A stretch of DNA of 64,000 nt from Chiridota heheva (Eukaryota; Echinodermata; Holothuroidea; Apodida; Chiridotidae). The position numbers and the translations under genes are program-made. Under the pieces are notes generated by a model, which was given only the letters and a program-made list of their open reading frames with translations, did not search any database and was not told the origin of the DNA. This document shows, in pieces, positions 24,588-37,272 of the stretch (positions within the stretch are counted from its first letter, which is position 1; each line of letters begins with the position of its first letter). The stretch covers positions 40,642-104,641 of the forward strand of contig JAIGNY010000479.1 in assembly GCA_020152595.1 (NCBI GenBank), given 5' to 3'.

Positions 24588-24815
24588 CAGCCCCGGTAGG
24601 GCTCCAGCCCCGGTAGGGCTCCAGCCCCGGTAGGGCTCCAGCCCCGGTAGGGCTCCAGCCCCGGTAGGGCTCCAGCCCCGGTAGGGCTCCAGCCCCGGTA
24701 GGGCTCCAGCCCCGGTAGGGCTCCAGCCCCGGTAGGGCTCCATCCCCGGTTGGGCTCCAGCCCCTGTAGGGCTCCAGCCCCGGTAGGGCTCCAGCCCTGG
24801 TAGGGGTCCATGGGG
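24588..24815. repeat. 17-bp minisatellite, about 13 copies
   Basis: The unit is CCAGCCCCGGTAGGGCT and most copies are identical. Since 17 is not a multiple of three and no unit contains a minus-strand stop, each minus frame reads the same 17-residue repeat (GLEPYRGWSPTGAGALP) at a different phase. This explains the overlapping frames without invoking a gene. Confidence 0.96.
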
Positions 24816-24839
24816 CAAAATCCCTGGAAAATCCGAACT

Positions 24840-25340
24840 TCTGTAATTTCGATGCCCTAAAATGGCTTAAAATTATGCAACAATTTCAATGAAGTTTACA
24901 CGAGGACATGCATTTTCGACAGTTTATTTGATGAAAAGAATATTGATATTTTTTAAAAGTTACAATCAATCAGCGGCGAAGACCTGGTAGGGGCCAGAAG
25001 AAGAAACCCGGAAACTCTGAAGAATTTGTGAATTTAATGCATCAATTAACTTTAAAAAAGTTTATGGCCTGTGGACCGTGCATTTTAAATTGTTCAATTG
25101 ATGAAAAGAATTGTTTTTTAAATCAAAATCAATTAGGGGCGAAGCCCTGGGAGGGACCCAGGAGGTCAGCGCCGAAGCACCCGGAAGCTCTGAAGATTCC
25201 TTGATTTTGATGCTCGAAATGGCTTAAAATAATACGGACATTTCAGTGGAGAGTATACAAGAGGGCATACTAAAGAACGCTATACAAGAGCGGTTTACTT
25301 TAGGACCAGGGGCGAAGCCCTGGAAGGTCTGCGATACAAG
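24840..25340. repeat. Degenerate tandem block with GGGGCGAAGCCCTGG words
   Basis: Segments near 24840-25000, 25010-25150 and 25190-25330 each carry a version of GATGAAAAGAAT, AATCAATTAGGGGCGAAG, CCTGG and CCCGGAAGCTCTGAAGA. The style of sequence resembles the blocks at 28411-29082 and 53500-53880. It appears to be an old tandemly arranged repeat family; no coding. Confidence 0.6.
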
Positions 25341-26129
25341 CTTCAAAATTTATAGGTTTTTGTTTGTGTTGGCATTAACCGATGTGATTAAATTTAGATT
25401 TTGAAAATAAAAGCTTAAAAATTAGAAGGTTTTTGAATGTGTCGGCATTTGCCGAAGTCACAATGATTAAATGTGATTTGATAATATGTTTGCCTTTTCA
25501 ACCTCAACCGATGTTGATTTGCCGGCAGACCGATTTAATGGGGAGTCACACACCTCTTGTTACGCCGTTTTTCGCACCCCTCCCCCTCCACCCCCTAATC
25601 CACTGGCCCGTGGCGACGGCCTCGAATCCTGCCTATGGTACATGCATTCCTTCCCCATCAAATAATGGGAGGGTATATGCTCCTGGTGGTCCAATGATTG
25701 CCTAGCTCCCATTCACATATTTCGTGTCAGTTTACAAGGGTAGGCCCTACCTACATGTATACATAGACCACGCCCCATAATATGTGCTTGCAAATGTTTG
25801 GATCATGCTCGCGGAACCGCATATTGGTAAAACTGTTGAGTTTGGGGGGAGGGGGATTCCGAAACGTCTACTAATGGCTCTGCCAGGACCTCTGTGAGGA
25901 CCTTCTGCCAAAGGGCTCCTAACCCATACTTAGTGGCGAGAATGAACGTCCTTTCTTCGCGCTTTATTTTGTTAAATATCCATGGGCTGTAACTGCTGTG
26001 CATGTGTGTCTATTGTCACGGTGAAAATGGACATTTGCAGTCTATCCAAGCCTCGGAGGCCTTAAAGGCTGCATAAATACCTATACATGTTCCGGGAAGT
26101 AAGTTGCATAATGTTTTGTGTCCAACTCC
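25341..26129. other. No gene recognised
   Basis: About 790 bp. An open frame at 25433-25705 has no start context or domain and is not called. Confidence 0.45.
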
Positions 26130-26470
26130 ATGCTAGAACGAATATACTTTGATATGTCGCCAATACAACCGATCATTGCATGTAAAATAATGCATTACAC
26201 CTATGCTGCCCTTTTGTTGACATTATACCCAATGTCACTTTGCAAAATGTGATTCATATTCGACCTTTGAACAAAATTGTAGGCGTTTTCCCCTACACAC
26301 ATAGACTAACATACGATTTTCTCACTGCAACAGAATGACACGTATGCCTATAAGTATTATGTTTTAGTGAGTTGGTGTAATATGCTTAGTTAATATTGTG
26401 GATTTTGCAGAGGGATAGAAAAGTAAGATTATAAAATATAATTTACTGCTACTATAAACAATAAATATGA
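26130..26470 (+). repeat. Dispersed or duplicated segment, copy 1 (pair with 38700-39045)
   Basis: Shared words include CCCTTTTGTTGACATTATAC, CAATGTCACTTTGCAAAA, TGATTCATATTCGACCTTTG and GTAGGCGTTT, followed by ACACGTAGACTAACAT-like and GATAGAAAAGTAAGAT-like stretches in the same order. The two copies are in direct orientation about 12.6 kb apart. Neither encodes a recognisable protein. Confidence 0.85.
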
Positions 26471-26559
26471 CATTCTGCAAAGTTTAGTTATAATTCATAT
26501 GTGTATTGGGAAATTCCAGAAAATATGTGAAGGGGGGGTCGGTGGCATACCACATGTAC

Positions 26560-27245
26560 TACCCACCCAACCTCCAATCCTAGCAAACGGACCTGATCAC
26601 CCACACTCCAATCCCAGCAAAAGGACCCACCCACTCACCCCCAATCCCAATCCCAGTAATAGGACCCACCCACCCACCCCAATTTCAATCCCAGTGAGCT
26701 AACCCACCCACCCACCCCAATTCCAATCCCAGTAAACTAACCCACCCACCCACCCCAATCGCAATCCCAGCGAGCCGACCCACCTACCTACCCCCAATCC
26801 AAATTCCAGCAAAAGACCCACCCACTCACTCCCAATCCCAATCCCAGCGAGCGGACCCATCCCCAATCTCAATCCCAGTAATAGGACCCACCCACCCCCA
26901 ATCCCAATCCCAGCGAGCGGACCCACCCACCAACCCCATTTGCAATCCCAGCGAGCGGACCCAATCCCAATCCCAGCAAGCGGACCTGATCACCCACCCC
27001 CAATCCCAGTAATAGGACCCACCCACCCCAATCCCAATACCAGCGAGCGGACCCACCCATTCACCCCCAATTGTAATCCCAGCGAGCGGACCCACCTACC
27101 TACCCTCAATCCCAATCCCAGCAAAAGGACCCACCCACTCACCCCCAATCCCAATCCCAGCGAGCAGACCCATCCCCAATCCCAATCCCAGCGAGCGGAC
27201 CCACACATCCACCCCCAATCCTAATCCCAACGAGCTGTACCACCC
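26560..27245. repeat. C-rich degenerate minisatellite
   Basis: Units are built from AATCCCAATCCCAGCGAGC, GGACCCACCCACCCAC and the variants AGTAATAGGACCC and AGCAAAAGGACCC, with variable spacing of about 35-60 bp. Minus-strand frames read Trp/Gly/Asp-rich repeats and change frame repeatedly. Long G/C strand asymmetry (C on plus) is conspicuous. Confidence 0.9.
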
Positions 27246-28290
<1,045 letters not shown>

Positions 28291-28410
28291 AACAATTGTT
28301 GTAAATTATTTTAAAACTTTTCTTTTAGACAACCCAATTTTTTAAAGAGTGGCGATAAACCTAACCATGTATAAACGTAAACAATAAAACATTATATTTC
28401 CACATTATGT

Positions 28411-29082
28411 GTTTTCATGATTTTGTGTTTTGTATATGGTGTATTATAGCTCTCTTTGTCATGAATTTTGATTTGTATAATACACCTTCTTACTATGCGT
28501 TGTGACATACGTTTTTTGTCAGTTTTGCGAGAGCTTCCGAGGGCTTCGCCTCCTCGACCCCTAGGCGAGCCCTGACCCCACGCCAACAAGTCGAGCGCTT
28601 TGCGCTTTGATATTGTGTTTTGTATATGGTGTATTATAGCTCTCTTTGACATGAATTTTGTATAATACATCTCCTTAGGATGCGTTGTGACATACTTTTT
28701 CCCCCTTGAAATGTCAATTTTGCGAGAGCTCATGGGGGCTTTGCCCCCTGGACCCCTATCAGGGCTTCGCCCCTGGATCCCACCAGGGTCCCTTAAGCGG
28801 GCCCGTTAACTCCACGCCGACAAATCGAGCGCTTTGCGCTTTAAGTTTGTGTTTTATATATGGTGTATTATAGCTCTCTTTTTAAAACATTTTTGACTTG
28901 TATAATGCATCTTCTTACCATGCGTTGTGACATACTTTCTTCCCTTGAAAGTCAAGTTTGCAAAAGCTTTCGGTTGTTTCGCTCCCTGGACCCCCACCGG
29001 GGTTCCCCCATGGACCCCACCAGGGGCGCTTAAACGGGCCCCTGGACCCCACGCCGACAAGTCGAGCGATTTGCGCTCGAAG
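28411..29082. repeat. Three tandem copies of a 200-240 bp repeat
   Basis: Copies at about 28411-28608, 28609-28842 and 28843-29082 share TATGGTGTATTATAGCTCTC, TTGTATAATACA, GCGTTGTGACATAC, a GGGGGCTTTGCCCCCTGGAC-like stretch and CGAGCGCTTTGCGCTTT. Length differences are in the C/G-rich middle. No coding capacity is seen. Confidence 0.92.
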
Positions 29083-29716
29083 TTACACCTTCAGGGATGT
29101 CACCTCAACTACTCCACTATATATCGTGTCTGTTCAATTCAATCCCCCTCCCCCTCCCCGATATGAAATCCTGGCTATGCCACTGGTTTCTACTCATATG
29201 GTTTCATCATAGGCGGGATTTGAGGAAATTGAGCGGAGTAAGGGGGCACTTTCCCATCCTCACTTTTTACCTACACACACTTTTGACTTCCCCCCACTTT
29301 CGGTAGGCAAATCCCGTCTATAGGTTTGAAACTGGGGAGCCAGAACCAATGTTGACAATCATCCATCGGGCGAATAGGTAAAGGCTTCTTTGAAAATTGC
29401 TGCCTCTAAAATTATTGAGGGCATGCCCCCTCCCACCACGGCTCTCGGTGCCGGTCTCTGTTAAAATGACATGCTATAATTGTGTCAAATAAATACTAAA
29501 AACAACTTCTATGTATTATGTAATATTTGTGAGTGTGTGGATTTCAAGGTATACGAGGTATGGAGAAACATAACTACTTGGGCAAAAATGCTAGCGTTGC
29601 AATGCCCCCCAATAAAATTAAGCACCTATGCATATGAAGGGATACATACATAGGCAGTCAACCAATACCTGTGCAATATCTGAGCACAGAACCCCTCTCA
29701 TCCATAACCGCATAAA
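29083..29716. other. No gene recognised; repeat fragments
   Basis: CTGGCTATGCCACTGGT at 29171-29187 is the exact reverse complement of 27717-27733. The stretch 29240-29470 has several ACTTTC/CCCCC words of family-A style. No supported gene. Confidence 0.45.
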
Positions 29717-30092
29717 GCATGATAATTTATGGTATCAAGATATAGGCTATGTATGGAATCATCGCATAGCATGACAATTTATGGTATCAAGATATAGGCT
29801 ATGTATGGAATCATCACATATAAACGTATTGTAGCATGACAATTTATGGTATCAAGATATAGGCTATGTATGGAATCATCACATATAAACGTATTGTAGC
29901 ATGACAATTTATGGTATCAAGATATAGGCTATGTATCGAATCATCGCATATAAACGTATTGTAGCATGACAATTTATGGTATCAAGATATAGGCTATGTA
30001 TGGAATCATCACATATAAACGTATTATAGCATGACAATTTATGGTATCAAGATGAAGGCTATGTATGGAATCATCAAATATAAACGTATTGT
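29717..30092. repeat. 65-bp tandem repeat, six copies
   Basis: Units start with GCATGACAATTTATGGTATC near 29768, 29833, 29898, 29963 and 30028 after a shorter first copy at 29717. The copies are almost identical, apart from TATAGG changing to GAAGG in the last unit. Confidence 0.95.
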
Positions 30093-31121
30093 TAGTATAT
30101 CAGCAGAGAGTCCCTCAGAAACTCAACATCTCCCGTAGCTTCAAGACTATGTAGTTTATTAAATTGCAAATATTATCAACTTCATATTTGTATCATATGA
30201 ATGCCAGGTTGGGGAACCCAGGACAATTATTTCAAAAGACCCCATATAAATCCTGGCCTAGCCCTACATAGAACTTAAGTTGCCAGCCCTGAAAAAGACA
30301 AGTTCCATCTCTTCATTTGAAAACCTTTTCCCTTTTTCATATTGTTGAAAAAGCAAATTCTAAGAGAAGAGGAGACTTTTCATACAATATAATAGATAAA
30401 GATTATGTCGACAACGGGTTATTTCATGCATGGAAACAAATGTCCCTCATCCCACTTCAGATAATCTATGACGTCATCATCCCACTTCAGATAATCTATG
30501 ACATATTTGACAGCTCCTAATAGTAGGAACCTCTATCATTAATGAAGTTGAAAGATGTTATCCAGCCATTTATAATGTAACTGCAATTATCATTGCAATT
30601 CGTTTGATGCTTTGTGGGAAACACTCAGTTTCTAAATATTGTACTATTTCGGTATATTCAGCATTCTCCATTACAAATCTGTAAATCCTTTTTTTGTGTT
30701 TTTTTTCAGCAACGTTCATCCCTGAGAGTGAAAAAAGCTAGACCTATTCATGCGGTACCCTAACCAGAACCTAACCTAACCTAACCTTATCTTAACTGTA
30801 TCACTTGTCCAGGATGTCCACTTGTGCTGTCAAAAGGTCGCCTGGAACTTTCAACCAATCAGAACACACTTCTATTGAGTTATTAAATTAGATGATGCCC
30901 TTCCACTTTTTATTTTATTTTATATTTACATTTCATTTAAATCAAGATTCTTTCCAAAAAAGGGAGATTCAACAATATCTGCAAGGTCCTTGTGACCCAC
31001 ACTGGCTGTGTGAGTGTGGATGAAGGTTCCATCATTTTTTTAGCAAAAAAAGATGGGCGTGGTAAAAGAAGCAATACAAATATTCAGTTTAAGACAGTAT
31101 AGTACAAAATCACACACAGTC
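30093..31121. other. No gene recognised
   Basis: About 1 kb. CCCACTTCAGATAATCTATG is duplicated near 30450-30500. CCTAA repeats at 30769-30795 are short. The open frame at 30317-30520 is not supported by any domain. Confidence 0.5.
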
Positions 31122-32005
31122 GTCAGCGAGTCAGTGGCATGGCCGGCATTTTTGCAATTATATGTCAGCGAATCAGTGGCATGGCCGGTATTTTCGTAAT
31201 TATATGTCAGCGAGTCAGTGGCATGGCCGGCATTTTCCCAATTATATGTCAGCGAATCAGTGGCATGGCCGGTATTTTCCCAATTATATGTCAGCGAATC
31301 AGTGGCATGGCCGGTATTTTCGCAATTATATGTCAGCGAGTCAGTGGCATGGCCGGCATTTTCCCAATTATATGTCAGCGAATCAGTGGCATGGCCGGTA
31401 TTTTCCCAATTATGTGTCAGCGAATCAGTGGCATGGCCGGTATTTTCGCAATTATATGTCAGCGAGTCAGTGGCATGACCGGCATTTTCCCAATTATATG
31501 TCAGCGAGTCAGTGGCATGGCCGGTATTTTCCCAATTATATGTCAGCGAATCAGTGGCATGGTCGGTATTTTCGTAATTATATGTCAGCGAGTCAGTGGC
31601 ATGGCCGGCATTTTCCCAATTATATGTCAGCGAATCAGTGGCATGGCCGGTATTTTCGCAATTATATGTCAGCGAGTCTGTGGCATGACCGGCATTTTCG
31701 CAATTATATGTCAGCGAATCAGTGGCATGGCCGGTATTTTCGCAATTATATGTCAGCGAGTCAGTGGCATGGCCGGCATTTTCCCAATTATATGTCAGCG
31801 AATCAGTGGCATGGCCGGTATTTTCGCAGTTATATGTTAGCAAGTCAGTGGCATGGCCGGCATTTCCCCAATTATATGTAAGCGAGTCAGTGGCATGGCC
31901 GGCATTTTCCCAGTTATATGTCAGCAAGTCAGTGCATGGCCGGCATTTTCCCAATTATATGTCAGCGAGTCAGTGGCATGGCCGGCATTTTCCCAATTAT
32001 ATGTC
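31122..32005. repeat. 42-bp minisatellite, about 21 copies, partly dimeric
   Basis: The unit contains CAATTATATGTCAGCGA, RTCAGTGGCATGGCCGG and YATTTTCSC. Type A (GAGTCAGTGG with GGCATTTTCCC) and type B (GAATCAGTGG with GGTATTTTCGC) tend to alternate, giving an 84-bp repeat, with exceptions. Frames are open on both strands because 42 is a multiple of three; near 31935 a base is missing and the plus frames shift. Confidence 0.96.
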
Positions 32006-32085
32006 CCACTACTGAAATTTCCACAAGCAAGTGTTGTCAAGTTGTGTGTTTCTTTCCCAAATTTGTCAACAAAAACAATCTTGTA

Positions 32086-32156
32086 TTACCTATCTTAACC
32101 TGTCTTTATTACCTATCTTAACCTGTCTTTATTACCTATCTTAACCTGTCTTTATT
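32086..32156. repeat. 23-bp repeat, three copies
   Basis: TTACCTATCTTAACCTGTCT plus TTA is repeated three times without change. Confidence 0.97.
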
Positions 32157-32431
32157 ACTTGAGAGAATACTCCAGTTTCATCCATGCCACTAACGGGGAA
32201 CTCTTTGAACATTACAAAGAAGGCGGAGGACAAGGGCCTGGAACCTCATCGGAAGTTGTACTTGAGCCCCATTTCAATTATTAAAATGTGGGGTGGCTCT
32301 CACATTCTAGAAGGGTCCTATTTTAAAGAGCTATTTTAGGATCTTATTAAAGAGGGGAAAATAAAGGTAGTCAGATGTGAATGTTTTTTCAGTATCAAGA
32401 CAAGAATTGTGTTTAGGGGAAATTAGAAATG

Positions 32432-32925
32432 AATTATATGCGCGCAAAGCTCGTCAAATTAGAAATGAATGATATGCGCGCAAAGCTCGTCAAATTAGAA
32501 AGCTTATATGCGTCAAAGCTCGTCAAATTAGAAATGGATTATATGCGCGCAAAGCTCGTCAAATTAGAAATGAATATATGCGCGCAAAGCTCGTCAAATT
32601 AGAAATGGATTATATGCGCGCAAAGCTCGTCAAATTAGAAATGAATGATATGCGCGCAAAGCTCGTCAAATTAGAAATGGCTTATATGCGCGCAAAGCTC
32701 GTCAAATTAGAAATGAATTATATGCGCGCAAAGCTCATCAAATTAGAAATGAATGATATGCGCGCAAAGCTCGTCAAATTAGAAATGGCTTATATGCGCG
32801 CAAAGCTCGTCAAATTAGAAATGGATTATATGCGCGCAAAGCTCGTCAAATTAGAAATGAATGATATGCGCGCAAAGCTCGTCAAATTAGAAATGGATTA
32901 TATGCGCGCAAAGCTCGTCAAATCT
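32432..32925 (+). repeat. 36-bp minisatellite, about 13.5 copies, open on the plus strand
   Basis: Units read ATGCGCGCAAAGCTCGTCAA then ATTAGAAATG and two variable codons (GATTAT, AATGAT, GCTTAT or AATTAT). From 32578 to 32961 the plus frame is open for 127 codons and gives a basic/amphipathic 12-residue repeat, MRAKLVKLEM plus two residues. The left units near 32500 and 32570 carry deletions that break this frame. I regard it as a minisatellite whose frame happens to be open, but mention it because every unit has an ATG. Confidence 0.9.
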
Positions 32926-34497
32926 CACAATTTTAGTCTCTATTTGCGTTTCCTTCTCTGAAAAAAGGGCACTTGTTTTCTCTGAAAAAGGCACTTCTTT
33001 CATTGGGAAAGGGCACTCTTCCTCTGTGAAAACGGCACTTTTTAAACTATTGACGACTTCTGACGAAATGGGAGTGGGGGTGGAGGGGTCACGTGGTCCA
33101 TGTGCCCCAGTTGTCAGAATGTTTCCTTGTCCACTCTAAATCACCTTATTACTCCCCTACAAGTGGCAAAAATATTTCATCCAATAAAGATAATTAATAT
33201 AAATTAAATATAATTTGCGAGCTTCCTCTCCTAAATGTTTAGACCATTCTGACATTGTAATGCTGTCCTAATAATATTTTAATGGGTCAAATAGATCACA
33301 TTACCGATTTTCTCTTCCATCTTTTCCAGTGGTGCCAAATCCTGCCTCATACCCATCGTTACAATACTCGACACGATGATAGTATTATTGTTTGTTCAAA
33401 AAAGAAAGAAAACAGAATCGACATTTCTTTCTAAATATGAGCGACACGGTGCATTTACCTTTATCATTTTGCTGACTAATATGTAGCAAAGGTTGTTTAT
33501 CAAACTGATATCAACTCTTTACTTTGCCAACACGTATTTGATAGAAATAGTTATCACGGACTCTGATATTAGATAAACAAAATGAATGCGTGTTGCACAG
33601 TTGTAGTAGATCAGTAGATACAGCTATCGGTCCTGCATTTCAAGTACAGTGGTGTAAGTTATTGTTCATTTATAGTATTTAAAGTAGTTGATAAATTGGA
33701 TTTGCATTATCATCCCTGAACCATACGTTGATATCAGTGGATTTGAAGACAATCTGATCGTGGAGAAGAAACTCGTTCCGTGTGTGTGAGAGGGCGTTGC
33801 ATATTGCAAGGTAGATATAAATGTAAATGAATATATGATATTTTCGAGGTTCCATCCCAATGTTAGCTCTTGTATCAGTGCCCCTCCCAGGGCGTAAGTT
33901 AAGGGAGTGCAGGGGGGTGTTACACCCCTGTAAATTTCTTTTCGTCGGGCAATTCCAGTTGTGACTATTCTCGTCGGAAAAAATATGGCCCAGAATTGAA
34001 AAGAAATGGTTTGTTTACGCCGTGCCAATTAATCGCCTTCCACAGAAGGTAGGGAAGTATGCTGTGGAAGCAGCAATTACTCGTCTGTTGGAGGGGCGGT
34101 GGTGACGTAATGGGATGAGAACCATGTCTGGCCGTGTGTAGTTTGATTGTACAGGTGATTGGTGTGTTGTTGAAGGTTATAGGGGCGGGGAGCTTAAGGG
34201 GATGGTGCGTGTAACCCACTGTAGTCACTAGGATGTTTTTTTATATTTTTATATTAGAGAGTGGGCGGGAAATGTCAAGTATGGGCAGAAAGAAGATTGA
34301 AAACTGCAGATATCGCGCCATGTCCAGGAATCACGTGATGCGGGAATGGTTAGTTGAATTTGATCCCACAATATTCATATTTATCCCGCGATAGGTCTCT
34401 GTCAACTCAAGGCGGCAGGCACCGCAAATAAAATGCTGAATATATGAAGAAATAATGTATCAGATTGATTTCATATTTCAAAACTTTGTTTCTTTTT
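32926..34497. other. No gene recognised
   Basis: About 1.6 kb. The left 120 bp has several GGGCACTT words of family-A style. TGTTACACCCCTGTAA-like sequence near 33920 is a short palindrome-like stretch. Short frames on the minus strand (33666-34228) show no domain. Confidence 0.5.
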
Positions 34498-34498
34498 T

Positions 34499-35198
34499 GC
34501 GGTTCTTTATGTGTTGCCGTCACATGACAATTGTGCGTCTTTGAATATTTTTGAATCTGAACATCTTTAAACCTGAAAAACGTTAAATTTTGGCGGGTCT
34601 TCATGTCGTCGTCACGTGAACATTGTGCATCTTTTATGATTTTTGAAACATGGTTGTATATTTTGTTAAGCGAAATTGATATAAACATCTCAGTTTTGAA
34701 AGGATAATTGGCTACAAATCAGTCTCAATAAATACTACAAGAAAATTTCAAAACGTTAATCATTGATTTGTCTTTCTGCAGATATTGTTCACAATATGGT
34801 TCTTCTTGACGTAAATTGTAATTTCTGAATAATAGTAATAGTAGTAATAGCAGTAATATACAATACAATCCAGCGTTTCTGATTGGTCAAACACAAATTA
34901 CGACAACCAATCAATACTTGCCACGGAATTGACCAGCACACTGCACACAATGCGTACATTACTTAATTGGAAACGATCCACAACCGGATGTGACGTAATA
35001 TATATGAATATCGCAATTTTACGAATTTAACTGACGAGATTCTCTCTTTAAACTGCAAAACGGTTTTTGTTTTCCGGCGGCTCTTTATGTGTTGCCGTCA
35101 CGTGACAATTGAGCATCTTTTTATTCGTTTATATTATGTGTTTTAAATTACGGGTCTTTATGTGTTGTTGTCGTTACGTGATAATTATGCATCTTTAA
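34499..35198. repeat. Four dispersed copies of a 45-bp motif with CACGTG
   Basis: Copies at about 34499-34543, 34591-34635, 35075-35120 and 35152-35198 share CTTTATGTGTTGCCGTCACG then TGACAATTGTGCATCTTT with changes. Two have the exact palindromic core CACGTG, one has CACATG and one TACGTG. They sit in two pairs separated by unrelated AT-rich sequence. No gene is recognised between them. Confidence 0.75.
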
Positions 35199-35631
35199 AA
35201 GATTTAGCAAAATGCTTGCATATTTTGAAATTTCATAAAAAGTTTGGTGCGATTCACAACATTATGGCAAGAAATTATATATTTATGAAAATCTCGCAAT
35301 CTTTTCATATTGTGAAACGGTTGGATAGAGAAAAAACATATTCTTGTCCTTTTTAAAATTCAACATGTCGCTTGATTGTTAAGACCTAACAGTGAAATCC
35401 CCCCCCCTTCCTCCTTCTCTTAACAGCGCCTTTCTTAAGTTGGCTGAAAGAATGATAATAGCAGCGCGTTTGTGGTATTTACTTTGTCAGTTTGTCGGGA
35501 TTGTTGGTCCAGGCTACAGACCAACACTCAAAGTAGAGGGCCTACTAGTCAGTAGCACTTTTTGTTTATTTTATATTCAGATATTTAATACAACGAAAAC
35601 TGAAACGTTTCTTTTTTTCAGTGGGAGCTGA
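35199..35631. other. No feature recognised
   Basis: About 430 bp of AT-rich sequence left of the 33-bp array. Confidence 0.5.
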
Positions 35632-36152
35632 AATATACGTGGCGTATTCCGGGGTACGTGCTGAAATATACGTGGCGTATTCCGGGTACGTGCTGAAATA
35701 TACGTGGCGTATTCCGGGGTACGTGCTGAAATATACGTGGCGTATTCCGGGTACGTGCTGAAATATACGTGGCGTATTCCGGGGTATGTGCTGAAATATA
35801 CGTGGCGTATTCCGGGGTACGTGCTGAAATATACGTGGCGTATTCCGGGGTACGTGCTGAAATATACGTGGCGTATTCCGGGGTACGTGCTGAAATATAC
35901 GTGGCGTATTCCGGGGTATGTGCTGAAATATACGTGGCGTATTCCGGGGTACGTGCTGAAATATACGTGTCGTATTCCGGGGTACGTGCTGAAATATACG
36001 TGGCGTATTCCGGGGTACATGCTGAAATATACGTGTCGTATTCCGGGATACGTGCTGAAATATAGTGGCGTATTCCGGGGTACGTGCTGAAATATACGTA
36101 ACGTATTCCGGGGTACGTGCTGATATATACGTGGTGTATTCCGGGGTACGTT
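35632..36152. repeat. 33-bp minisatellite, about 16 copies
   Basis: The unit is GGCGTATTCCGGGGTACGTG followed by CTGAAATATACGT. Some early units have CCGGG instead of CCGGGG and are 32 bp, which shifts the frames. Minus frames read repeats of TYPGIRHVYFS, plus frames AYSGVRAEIYV. Each unit has several ACGT cores. Confidence 0.96.
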
Positions 36153-37272
36153 TTCAGGCGAACAACCATCCTGAAGCAATATGGATTAATGATTATTGAA
36201 AGGAAAATCAAGCGACATTGCTATAAAAAAAAACAAGGAAATTACCCGCAAAAGGAAGAAAACAGTAGTCTGCCTACTGATGATTATAAGATCAAAAAAT
36301 GCCCATGAAAAGAGGGGGAAGGAGTCATAGACTTCAGCCCCCATTCCGTTTTTTAACTGCCCCATGGGAATGACCATCCAGTGACGTAGCCAAGGGGTGG
36401 CTCATGGGCCTGCCCCAATGGAATTCTTCTCCCTTCTAATCGCAAGAGAAGTAAAGGATACAAAAGCATTTTCAAAATAATTATGGGCCTAGCATTTTCA
36501 TACAGTAACGTAGTCATGGCGGCGGGGGGGGTGCATCGTATTCTTAGTGTGTAGGCCTATACCATCTTCATGTGCAGTGGCTTGCGCAGAATTTCATGCA
36601 TGGGTCAAGGCCAGATTTTACATTCCCCGAGTGATTTCACATCATCCAAAACTGCGGAAATCGCCTTAATTAAGTTGGAAAAAATGGTGAAATCGGAAAC
36701 AAAATTAGGTACAATTTGGCAACATTTCCCGGTAATTTAAGAAAATTGAAGAAAATTTCCCCAAAACGAAACAAATTCCTTCAAATTTAAAGAACATTTC
36801 CCGGAAAATGAAGAAACGTTCCCGAAAAGGAAGGAAATTTTCAGAAAATGAAGAAGAATGCCCGAAAATTGAAGATTTCCTGATTAGTAACAACCTTTGA
36901 TGGAAACGTAACGCAATCGTAAAGTGTGTAATTATTCCGCTTGCAGCCTGGAAATGGGAGTCCCCCCCCCCCCACACACACACACACGAGAGATGAACCA
37001 TTTTTACGCCCCTGCTCACGGTGTGCTTCACAGGATCCGTTTTAGAACACACCGGGTTATACTGGCCAGAGTTATTGGCGTATCAATCTTGAGCAACTAG
37101 AATTCTAGAGGGGGCAAACCACAAAGTTTCTTAAGAAAAATCTTCCCACCACCACTTCCATATAGTTTAATCAAACATCATTAAGGTGAAAAGCAAAATA
37201 AATAGGGTAACAAATTTTCTCAATCGGTCCTGAGAAATTTGCCCCATAAGCTGATAAGTGTAGAACTTTATG
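36153..37272. other. No gene recognised; degenerate GAAAATTGAAGAAAATTTCC run
   Basis: Between about 36650 and 36885 the words AAAATTGAAGAAAATTTCCC, TTTCCCGGAAAATGAAGAA and similar recur at about 20-bp spacing, as at 53050-53490. CAGTGACGTAGCCAAGGGG at 36381 and the CCCCCC(CA)n run near 36960 are further repeat debris. Confidence 0.5.

Noticed and set aside
30765..30797. CCTAACCTAACCTAACC as telomere-like sequence
   Set aside because: The five-base CCTAA period is short, only about three copies long, and does not match the TTAGGG repeat expected in deuterostomes.
33666..34228. Two overlapping minus-strand frames of 87 and 120 codons
   Set aside because: No motif is recognised, there is no start or splice support, and similar frame lengths occur by chance in this region.
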